DNA of 64,000 nt from CAVZCK01 sp963798805 (GTDB lineage: Bacteria > Pseudomonadota > Alphaproteobacteria > Rhizobiales > Rhodomicrobiaceae): contig CAWCVC010000010.1 in the NCBI GenBank assembly GCA_963798805.1, positions 1 to 64,000 of the forward strand, written 5' to 3'. The translations under genes were made by a program, and so were the position numbers. The notes beneath the pieces were generated by a model that worked only from the letters and a program-made list of their open reading frames with translations, searched no databases and was not told the DNA's origin. Shown here piece by piece: positions 33,534 through 40,816 of this stretch. Each line of letters starts with the position of its first letter. The stretch's first letter is position 1.

Positions 33534-33986
33534 ATGTTAAAGTTGCGTTCTATGGCATTGTTCCTTGTCGTAATCACGAGCCTGGTGCCCGTAAAAGCTC
33601 CTGCGGAGGAACAAACCGAGGTTGACAAAGTCGTTGTGCAGGTCGACGAAAATGATCCGAAAATCATGAACCTGGCTTTGAACAACGTTCAAAATCTTCT
33701 TGCCTACGAGAAGCAAAACGGCAAGAAAGTACAGGTTGAGATCGTAACCTACGGACCGGGACTGAATATGCTGCGCGCCGATACCAGTCCAGTGAAGGAC
33801 CGCATCTCGGCGCTTGCCCTCGAAAATCCGGATCTCCAATTCTCGGCCTGCGGCAATACTCTGGCGGGCATGACCAAGCGCGAAGGCAAGAAGCCCCCGC
33901 TCGTGAGCGAGGCCAAGCTGGTACCCGCCGGCATTGCCCGGATCGTCGAATTGGAGAAGCAGGGCTACGCTTACGTCAGGCCGTAA
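33534..33986 (+). CDS. Exported DsrE-family protein
   Basis: A 150-residue protein starting at ATG 33534, preceded by GGAGGA, with a signal peptide (LRSMALFLVVITSLVPVKAP) that ends before EEQTEVD. The mature part shows the DsrE/DsrF-like fold: NLALNNVQNLLAYEKQNGKK, VEIVTYGPGLNMLRAD, and a single Cys in LQFSACGNTLAGM, which is the usual position of the reactive Cys. It may handle sulfur or thiol chemistry in the periplasm; the role is inference. Confidence 0.85.
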   Translation: MLKLRSMALFLVVITSLVPVKAPAEEQTEVDKVVVQVDENDPKIMNLALNNVQNLLAYEKQNGKKVQVEIVTYGPGLNMLRADTSPVKDRISALALENPDLQFSACGNTLAGMTKREGKKPPLVSEAKLVPAGIARIVELEKQGYAYVRP

Positions 33987-34025
33987 CCGCGATATCCTGC
34001 TCGTGCCGCCAGCACGCGATTGCCC

Positions 34026-34460
34026 TCATCGCCGCCGGCCGACAAGATAATTGCCGACACCGTCATTCAGCGCGCGGACATCGATCTGGAGAGCGCCGTC
34101 GATGGCATCGATCGTCTTATCGATGTCCGCGTCTGTATGAGAATAGCTGACCGCCAATGACGGCATGATGACGCCTTCGGATGGTCTTTTGCAGAAAGAG
34201 CGTGCGGAAGGCTTGGCTTGGATTGCCATCAGCATCGCGTGACCCCGTAGAGAAGGCAGCGGGATCGGCCCATCAGCGGAACCTGCGCCTTGAGCCCGTG
34301 GCGCGCCACCAGTTGTCTAATCCCGGTCCGCAATCTGTCGCCTGTGTGGTACAGGTGCTCGATAACGGGCTCGTTCTTATCGGGTCTTTATCGTTGCGAT
34401 GGCGCCAGCAAGCGCGAGCGTTTCCGCGCCGCCCGTCGTCTGCAGCAGCCCACCCCGAGA
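34026..34460 (-). pseudogene. Remnant of a class-III aminotransferase gene
   Basis: Three frames must be joined on the minus strand: GGAETLALAGAIATIK, then NEPVIEHLYHTGDRLRTGIR with RHGLKAQVPLMGRSRCLLYG, then DADGNPSQAFRTLFLQKTIR, then GVIMPSLAVSYSHTDADIDK ending YLVGRRR. Together these are the C-terminal third of a glutamate-1-semialdehyde-aminomutase-like class-III aminotransferase. At least three frameshifts and loss of the N-terminal two thirds mean that it is dead. It lies before the polyketide operon on the opposite strand. Confidence 0.82.
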
Positions 34461-34656
34461 TCGTCCGGTACCTGAATGAGACGGGGGCGATACAGTTCCC
34501 CAATGCGTCTGCGAATAAACCTTTTTCGAGAGGTGTTGAAATATAATGGGCGAGCCCCAGCAAAAAACACGGCATGGTGCGGGCCCCTTAACTTTCTAAG
34601 GCCGCATTTCGAAACCTAAACTTTGCCGCACTGAGCGGTGCCGAGGATATAACGGA

Positions 34657-34674
34657 GCTGACGGCGCCGTCAGC
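34657..34674. promoter_or_regulatory. Perfect 18-base palindrome upstream of the polyketide synthase
   Basis: GCTGACGGCGCCGTCAGC is fully self-complementary and ends 17 bases before the start codon at 34692. Its size and place suit an operator for a dimeric repressor controlling the operon; no regulator gene is adjacent. Confidence 0.45.
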
Positions 34675-34691
34675 CCACGGGAGTCTGCTTA

Positions 34692-35798
34692 ATGGACCAA
34701 ATTGCCGGCCGTCATCCCAGCCAACACCAATCTCTCAGACCGCAACTGGATGTCGGTCTCGTCTCCATCGCCACAGCCGCACCTGCGAACGTCCTCACCC
34801 AGGAGGAGGTGATCGCAGGCACGCGGGAGGTATTCGGCCATCAGTTCAACGATTTCGACCGAATCGCGGCGATGTTCGCCGGGGCGGGCATCGAGAAGCG
34901 GCACACCACCCAGCCGCAGCCGTGGTATTTCGGTTCGCATGGCTGGCCCGAGCGGATGGCGGCCTATACGGAGGGCGCGGTGGCGCTGTTCATCGACGCC
35001 GCGAGCAAGGCGCTCGATGCGGCGGGGATCGGGGCGAACCAGGTCGACACTGTCGTGACCGTCTCTTCGACCGGCGTCGCCACGCCGAGCCTTGAGGCGC
35101 GCGCCATGAGGGCCCTCGGCTTCCGCAGCGATGTTCGGCGCGTGCCGGTCTTCGGGCTCGGCTGCGCCGGCGGCGTCGCCGGCCTTTCGATCGCTGCCGA
35201 GTTGGCGATGGCCCGGCCGGGAAGCATCGTGCTGATGGTCACCGTCGAGCTTTGCTCTCTGGCGGTGCGCCGCGATCAAGTCACCATGGCCAATATGGTG
35301 GCGCTGGCGTTGTTCGGCGACGGTGCAGCGGCCGCCGTGCTGAAGGCCGCGCCGGGCGAAGGCGGCGCCCGCATCGTCGAGACCGGGCATCACACCTGGC
35401 CGAACACGCTCGACATTATGGGCTGGAAAATCGACCCCGTAGGTTTCGGCGTCATTTTCGATCAGTCGATCCCGGCCTTCACGCGGGCGCGGCTCGGACA
35501 GGCGCTCGACAAGATCCTTGCGGCACAATCCTCCGAGCGCGGCGATATCGGCCGTTTCGTCTGCCATCCGGGCGGACGCAAGGTCGTGGAGGCGATCGAA
35601 GGCGCGCTGTCGCTCGACGCCGGCAGCCTTGATCACGAGCGCGAGATCCTGCGGCGCTTCGGCAATATGTCGGCGCCGACCGCCCTGTTCGTGCTGGAGC
35701 GCGCGCTGGCTGCCGGCCTGCCGGAGCGCTCGCTGGTCATTGCGCTCGGTCCCGGCTTCACCGTGTCGACCGTCACGCTCGCCATGGGCGAAAGGTGA
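34692..35798 (+). CDS. Type III polyketide synthase (chalcone synthase-like)
   Basis: A 368-residue homodimeric condensing enzyme that extends an acyl-CoA starter with malonyl-CoA. The catalytic Cys is in PVFGLGCAGGVAGLS near residue 155, the His in GRFVCHPGGRK near 300, and the Asn in RRFGNMSAPTALFVLE near 330, all intact. GPGFTVSTVTLAM near the end is typical. Start ATG 34692 has GGGAG upstream. The next gene, for an ICMT-family methyltransferase, overlaps it by 4 bases, the arrangement known from Bacillus bpsA-bpsB and other alkylpyrone/phenolic lipid loci; the product here is probably a long-chain pyrone or resorcinol (inference). Confidence 0.94.
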   Translation: MDQIAGRHPSQHQSLRPQLDVGLVSIATAAPANVLTQEEVIAGTREVFGHQFNDFDRIAAMFAGAGIEKRHTTQPQPWYFGSHGWPERMAAYTEGAVALFIDAASKALDAAGIGANQVDTVVTVSSTGVATPSLEARAMRALGFRSDVRRVPVFGLGCAGGVAGLSIAAELAMARPGSIVLMVTVELCSLAVRRDQVTMANMVALALFGDGAAAAVLKAAPGEGGARIVETGHHTWPNTLDIMGWKIDPVGFGVIFDQSIPAFTRARLGQALDKILAAQSSERGDIGRFVCHPGGRKVVEAIEGALSLDAGSLDHEREILRRFGNMSAPTALFVLERALAAGLPERSLVIALGPGFTVSTVTLAMGER

Positions 35799-36343
35799 GC
35801 ACGGTGATCTGGGACGGACCAGCCGCATTCGATCCGGTCTCAGTGGCGGTGCTCGTCTTCGTCACCCTGCAGCGCGGCGTCGAGCTTGTGCTCGCGCGCC
35901 GCCATACGCAGGCGCTCATGGGCAAGGGCGCCTTCGAGGTCGCGCCGGAGCACTATCCGCTGATCGTGGCGCTGCACGGTGCATGGCTCCTCGGCTTGTG
36001 GATTCTGGCGCCCACCAGAGAGGCCGATCTGCCGCTGCTGGCGCTCTACACCGTGCTGCAGGCAGGCCGTATCTGGGTGCTGGCCACGCTCGGTGAGCGC
36101 TGGACGACGCGCATCGTCATCCTGCCCGGCGCGCCGCTCGTCCGTACGGGGCCGTACCGTTTCGTCTCGCACCCGAATTACGTGATCGTCGCCGCCGAGC
36201 TGTTCCTGCTCCCGCTCGTCTTTGGACTCATTGCCTTTGCGCTGATCTTCTCGGTGCTGAACGCTCTTGTGCTCTGGGTGCGAATCCGGGCGGAGAATAA
36301 CGCGCTTGCCGAACTGTCCCGACCCCAATCCGCCGCGCCATGA
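35795..36343 (+). CDS. ICMT-family membrane methyltransferase
   Basis: A 182-residue polytopic protein of the isoprenylcysteine carboxyl methyltransferase family (PF04140-like). GTG start at 35795 overlaps the PKS stop (GTGA). The C-terminal SAM-binding signature is seen in GPYRFVSHPNYVIVAAELFL with a conserved Glu in RIRAENNALAEL. In type III PKS loci such enzymes O-methylate the alkylpyrone or related lipid. It overlaps the next gene by 4 bases too. Confidence 0.9.
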   Translation: MSTVIWDGPAAFDPVSVAVLVFVTLQRGVELVLARRHTQALMGKGAFEVAPEHYPLIVALHGAWLLGLWILAPTREADLPLLALYTVLQAGRIWVLATLGERWTTRIVILPGAPLVRTGPYRFVSHPNYVIVAAELFLLPLVFGLIAFALIFSVLNALVLWVRIRAENNALAELSRPQSAAP

Positions 36344-37944
36344 CCTATCGCGACATTTCGTATGAGGGCACCGCCCCGCCGCTCGCCACCTGGCTCGCCT
36401 TCGGCGCCATGTGCCTGGGCATGTTCATGGCGGTGCTCGATATCCAGATCGTCGCCACGTCGCTGCCGACCATCCAGTTCGCTCTCGACATCCGCCCCGA
36501 TGAGATGAGCTGGGTGCAAACCTGCTACCTCAGCGCCGAGGTCGTGGCCATTCCGCTGACCGGGCTGCTCACCCGGGCACTGACGATGCGCTGGCTGTCG
36601 GTGGCGACGCTCGGCGCCTTCACCCTCGCCTCGATCGGCTGCGCCTTCAGCACCTCCTTCGCCGAGCTGCTGGTCTGGCGCACGCTGCAAGGCTTTACCG
36701 GCGGGCTGCTCATCCCGCAGGTCTTCGCGGCGGGATTCGTGCTGTTCCCCGAACGCGGACAGGCGTTGGCGACCACCATCGCCGGCGTGCTTGCGGTGCT
36801 GGCGCCCGCCATCGGCCCCTATGTCGGCGGCTGGATCACCGACACTTATGACTGGCCCTGGCTGTTCCTCGTCAATACCGGCCCCGGCATCGTCGCGGCC
36901 GTGATCGCGGGGGGGCTCTTGCCTCGCGAGCGACCCGATCTCCGCATCTTGCGGGATCTCGACCTTCCGGCGCTCGCATTGATGGCCGGCGCGCTCGCCT
37001 GTCTTGAAATCGGCCTGAAGGAAGCCCCGCTCGCCGGCTGGACCGCATTCCATGTCACGGGCCTGCTCGCCGCCAGCCTCATCGCGGGCACCCTGTTCGT
37101 CGCCAGGTCGCTCGCCTCGGCGCAGCCGGTGGTCGACCTCAGGACACTTGGCCACCGCGATTTCGCCCTCGGCGCCGCGCTGAGCTTCATTCTCGGCGTC
37201 GGGCTTTACGGCTCGGTTTATCTGATGCCGGTGTTTCTCGCCTTCGTGCGCAATCACAGCGCCATCGAGATCGGCGAGATCGTCATCGTTACCGGCGCGG
37301 CCCAGCTTACCATGGCACCGATCGCCGTCTTGCTCGAACGCTACGCCAGCGCGCGGGCAATGACCGCGCTCGGTTTTGGCATCTTCGCCGCTGGCCTCGC
37401 GCTCAGCGCCTTTCAGACTCGTGCCACCGATTTCGCCACGATGTTCGGGCCGCAAGTCATCCGCGGCGTTGCCATCATGCTCTGCCTGCTGCCGCCGATC
37501 CGGCTCGCCCTTGGCGGGCTGCCCCAGCAGGCGGTCGCCAATGCCAGCGGCCTGTTCAACCTGATGCGCAATCTGGGGGGCGCCATCGGGCTTGCCCTGA
37601 TCGATACCGTGATCTACGGCCGCGCGCCCGTGATCGGGGAAGGCCTGGGCGAGGCTTTAAAACAGGGAGATGTGCAGACGGCCAGGCTCGTGGGACTGCC
37701 CATGGACAAATTCCTTGCCCATGTGCCCGGCACGCCGGTCGAACCATCCGTCGAAGCCTTCGTGCATGCGGCGGTCCAGCGCCAGGCGCTCACCGAAGCC
37801 ATCAACGAAGCTTGGCTGCTGGTTGCGGTGCTGACGCTTGCCGGCGCACTCGCCGTTTGCCTGATACGGCCGAGCCGGTCCTCTGTCCGGCAGCCGCGGG
37901 CACGGGCGCTTGCCGAGCGCACATTTGGCCGCTTGCCCCGATAG
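36340..37944 (+). CDS. DHA2-family MFS exporter
   Basis: A 534-residue membrane protein of the EmrB/QacA (14-helix) group. The motif-C-like region GVLAVLAPAIGPYVGGWITD near residue 150, FMAVLDIQIVATSLPTIQFA in helix 1 and LLVWRTLQGFTGGLLIPQVF support this. It is translationally coupled to the ICMT gene (ATGA), so it likely exports the methylated polyketide or protects against it. A last ~60-residue segment is amphipathic. Confidence 0.93.
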   Translation: MTYRDISYEGTAPPLATWLAFGAMCLGMFMAVLDIQIVATSLPTIQFALDIRPDEMSWVQTCYLSAEVVAIPLTGLLTRALTMRWLSVATLGAFTLASIGCAFSTSFAELLVWRTLQGFTGGLLIPQVFAAGFVLFPERGQALATTIAGVLAVLAPAIGPYVGGWITDTYDWPWLFLVNTGPGIVAAVIAGGLLPRERPDLRILRDLDLPALALMAGALACLEIGLKEAPLAGWTAFHVTGLLAASLIAGTLFVARSLASAQPVVDLRTLGHRDFALGAALSFILGVGLYGSVYLMPVFLAFVRNHSAIEIGEIVIVTGAAQLTMAPIAVLLERYASARAMTALGFGIFAAGLALSAFQTRATDFATMFGPQVIRGVAIMLCLLPPIRLALGGLPQQAVANASGLFNLMRNLGGAIGLALIDTVIYGRAPVIGEGLGEALKQGDVQTARLVGLPMDKFLAHVPGTPVEPSVEAFVHAAVQRQALTEAINEAWLLVAVLTLAGALAVCLIRPSRSSVRQPRARALAERTFGRLPR

Positions 37945-37967
37945 TGGTTTCCGCCGAGACTGACGCC

Positions 37968-38318
37968 ATGACCTATCTCATCGTCAAGACGATAATTTCC
38001 GCGGTGATCATCGTCGCGGTCTCCGAGCTGGCCAAGCGCAGCCCGACCATCGGCGCGCTGGTCGCCTCGCTGCCGCTGGTCTCGGTGCTCGCGATGATCT
38101 GGCTGTGGCGCGACACGGGCGACGCCGAAAGGCTCGCGGATTACGCCCAGGCCACCTTCTGGTACGTGCTGCCGAGCCTGCCGATGTTCCTGCTGGTGCC
38201 GGCGATGCTGCGGGCCGATCTGCCGTTCTGGCTGGCGCTCGGATCGGGAATCATCCTGACCGCGGTGCTCTATCTGATCACCTCGGCTGTGCTCGCCCGC
38301 TTTTCGATCGAATTGTAG
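37968..38318 (+). CDS. DUF3147-like small membrane protein
   Basis: A 116-residue protein with four hydrophobic segments, starting MTYLIVKTIISAVIIVAVSE at ATG 37968, 23 bases after the exporter. The segment RSPTIGALVASLPLVSVLAM is typical of the DUF3147 family, whose function is not known. It is most likely the last gene of the polyketide operon; it is convergent with the carboxypeptidase gene. Confidence 0.85.
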   Translation: MTYLIVKTIISAVIIVAVSELAKRSPTIGALVASLPLVSVLAMIWLWRDTGDAERLADYAQATFWYVLPSLPMFLLVPAMLRADLPFWLALGSGIILTAVLYLITSAVLARFSIEL

Positions 38319-38325
38319 GGAACGC

Positions 38326-39804
38326 TTACTCCACCCGCACCGCGATGCAGTCGATCGACAACCGCTTCAGCTTGGCGCAGGTATGCGCGGCTTCCTTCTC
38401 GGAGAACTCGCCGAACCGGGCGCGATAATAGGATTTGCCATGCACCTCGCCGGTGACGGTCAGATCGTCATGCCCCTTCAGCAGGCCGGCGGCCTTTTCG
38501 GCCACCTCGACGAGCCGCGCCTTGGCGCTGCCGGCATCAAGATAGGAGCCGACCTGTACGTGATAAGGCCCGAGCGCGTTCGACGCGTCGGTGGCGGCGG
38601 CCGGAGTCTCGGCGTCGGTGTCGCCCTGCTCGGGCTGGTGCGTCTCCGTCTCCGCGGCTTCGTCCTGACCCGCCGACTGGACGGTGATGCCGTTCGCCGC
38701 GAAAGCCATGGCAGTGCTCTGCCCTTGAGGCTGAGCCGGACTCGCACCGCTGCGCGCGGCCCGCGCGTTGGCGATCGCCGCTTCGAGCATCTGCTCCGAG
38801 ACCGTGGAGTGAAAGGCGGGATTACGCTCCGGCATCATGTCCGATTGCAGCACGCCGGCGATGGCCACGGGTTCCTCGACGCCGCGCTGCTTCAACTCGT
38901 TGAGCGCAACGGCCTTGCGCCAGGAGCCATTGAGCAGCGTGCGCATCCTGGCATTGCGCTCCCTGCTGGAGCGCCCGCCAAGCACGACAGCGATCAGATG
39001 CTTGTCGTCGCGGTAGCACGAGGCGAGCAGGTTGAAGCCGGATGCCGTGGTGAAGCCGGTCTTGATGCCCGCCATACCCTCATAGGTGAACAGCATGGTG
39101 TTATGGTTCTTGAAACGCGCCTCGCCATATTCGAAATAGCGGGTACGGAAGATCTTGGCCTGCTCCGGGAAATCCGTCAGGATGCGGCGGGCCAGCGTCA
39201 CCAGGTCGCGCGCGGTCGTGGTCTGCTCCAGGTTCGGCAGCCCCGAAGCATTGCGGAAAGTCGTGTTGCTCATGCCAAGCTCGCGCGCCTTGCGCGTCAT
39301 CATCGCGGCGAAGGCTTTTTCCGAGCCGCCGAGGGTTTCGGCGATAACGGCGGCGACATCATTTGCAGATTTGGTCACCAGTGCATACATAGCGTTTCGC
39401 ACGGTGATCGTGTCGCCCGGCTCAAGCCCGAGCTTGGAGGGCGGATGCGACGCCGCCGCTTCGCTGACCTTCATTTCCGTGTCGAGGCCGATGCGGCCGG
39501 CGTGGAGCTGCTCGAACAGCAGATAGAGCGTCATCACCTTGGTGATGGAGGCCGGATAGCGTGGCTTGTCGGCATTGTCCTGATAGAGGATCTTGCCGGA
39601 ATAGCCGTCGATGACCATGGCCGATTGCGGCGGGGAATAGTGGCTGCGCTTGATAGCCCGCCGCTTGGCATCGGCAGGAGCGGCGGCGAGCGTGACGGCG
39701 AGGATCAGAGAGAGGGAAAGCCGGAAGAAGCCGGCGAGCGTGATGTGGCGGAAACTCATCCCCGTGTCGTGATGATCGGCCGAATTGCAGATGGAGACGA
39801 CCAT
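38326..39804 (-). CDS. D-alanyl-D-alanine carboxypeptidase with SPOR domain
   Basis: A 492-residue periplasmic penicillin-binding protein of the DacA/S11 family that trims the pentapeptide of peptidoglycan. The active-site motifs are SITK in YPASITKVMTLYLLFEQ, SAND in TKSANDVAAVIAETLGG and KTG in GIKTGFTTASGFNLLAS. A Glu/Ala-rich linker leads to a C-terminal SPOR domain (GPYHVQVGSYLDAGSAKARL ... ), which binds denuded glycan at division sites. Start ATG 39804 has GGGAGGGG upstream; ATG 39759 would begin directly at the signal peptide MSFRHITLAGFFRLSLSLIL and is the alternative. Confidence 0.94.
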   Translation of the reverse strand: MVVSICNSADHHDTGMSFRHITLAGFFRLSLSLILAVTLAAAPADAKRRAIKRSHYSPPQSAMVIDGYSGKILYQDNADKPRYPASITKVMTLYLLFEQLHAGRIGLDTEMKVSEAAASHPPSKLGLEPGDTITVRNAMYALVTKSANDVAAVIAETLGGSEKAFAAMMTRKARELGMSNTTFRNASGLPNLEQTTTARDLVTLARRILTDFPEQAKIFRTRYFEYGEARFKNHNTMLFTYEGMAGIKTGFTTASGFNLLASCYRDDKHLIAVVLGGRSSRERNARMRTLLNGSWRKAVALNELKQRGVEEPVAIAGVLQSDMMPERNPAFHSTVSEQMLEAAIANARAARSGASPAQPQGQSTAMAFAANGITVQSAGQDEAAETETHQPEQGDTDAETPAAATDASNALGPYHVQVGSYLDAGSAKARLVEVAEKAAGLLKGHDDLTVTGEVHGKSYYRARFGEFSEKEAAHTCAKLKRLSIDCIAVRVE

Positions 39805-40479
39805 CCAGAACCCCTCCCCTCCCGGGCGGCAAAGTTGTCAACCCTGATCCGCGACCTTACCGGGGCAGCCCTAGCAAAGTGTTAACGGAGGGCTGCCGGA
39901 CGGGTGTGGAAAGGCTTCGCTGTCGGGGTTGAGGCTGACCTCGCTTGACGCCGGCTTTAGATGATCCGATCCGAAGAGCCGGCGATCCCGGCGCAACGAG
40001 TTGGGGCAGGACTATTGCGCACTGATTTTAGCGCCGCACTATGGCATGAAGCCGGCGGTTCTTCAAACGTCCAGCGGTTGTGATTTGCCTTCGGACAACG
40101 ACGAAAAAACGAGCATCCACAGACCGCTCGAAGCGGTAAAGTTTTAGGTTCACTTTCGCTTTTAATGAGGGGCCAACGCAGTTTTTTTTTGACAAAAATG
40201 TCCTACTATAGTTGGAGCTTCGCCTCCCTCAGCGAGACGGTCGCCGGTTGTGCTGATGCGGGGACTTTCGAATGCCGCCGCGACAATGCTATGGTCCCGT
40301 GGAACGCAGCGTGCCGCCACGCATTGAAAGTACGGGTATCGAGACCTACTCTCATGGGAGGCGGCGCGGCGGCTGAAGGTCTGGCATTATCATTGCATAG
40401 TTCCATGTGGCAAAAAGGCGAATATAGCGTTAGCTGCGACGGCGAGTGGCTGAGGGGCGCAAGTGCGCCGCGGGTCGTC
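39805..40479. other. Gene-free stretch upstream of clpS
   Basis: About 675 bases with no supportable gene. A frame continuous with clpS is open from 40165 but its sequence has no family character. The 9-T run at 40182-40190 and nearby TTGACA (40189-40194) suggest a promoter region, yet no -10 box stands at the right distance. Confidence 0.55.
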
Positions 40480-40809
40480 ATGGCGAAAAAAGACAGCAAC
40501 AATGATGACGGAGAACAGCGTGGCGGCATCGTCACCAAGACCGAACCGAAAACCAAGCGGCCGAGCCTCTACAAGGTGCTGCTGCTGAATGACGATTACA
40601 CGCCGATGGACTTCGTCGTTTACATCCTCGAGCGGTTCTTCAACAAGCCGCATGAAGAGGCGAACAAGATCATGATGCATGTGCATCAGAAAGGTGTCGG
40701 CATCTGCGGGGTCTACACATACGAGGTGGCCGAGACGAAAGTCGCGCAAGTGATGAACTTCTCGCGCCAGCATCAACATCCACTACAATGCACCATGGAG
40801 AAGGAATAG
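40480..40809 (+). CDS. clpS: ATP-dependent Clp protease adaptor ClpS
   Basis: A 109-residue adaptor that delivers N-degron substrates to ClpAP. The start ATG 40480 gives the normal MAKKDSNNDDG N-terminus; the open frame upstream is not used. The core has KVLLLNDDYTPMDFVVYILE and the substrate pocket region with MMHVHQKGVGICGVYTYEVA. It ends 7 bases before the GTG start of clpA, so both are cotranscribed. This is the usual order in alphaproteobacteria. Confidence 0.96.
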   Translation: MAKKDSNNDDGEQRGGIVTKTEPKTKRPSLYKVLLLNDDYTPMDFVVYILERFFNKPHEEANKIMMHVHQKGVGICGVYTYEVAETKVAQVMNFSRQHQHPLQCTMEKE

Positions 40810-40816
40810 GACACCC

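Noticed and set aside
40182..40212. A sigma-70 promoter TTGACA...TACTAT before clpS
   Set aside because: The spacing between the two boxes is about 9 bases, too short for a normal promoter.
40165..40479. An N-terminal extension of ClpS from ATG 40165
   Set aside because: The added 105 residues have no similarity to ClpS, and the normal N-terminus begins at ATG 40480.
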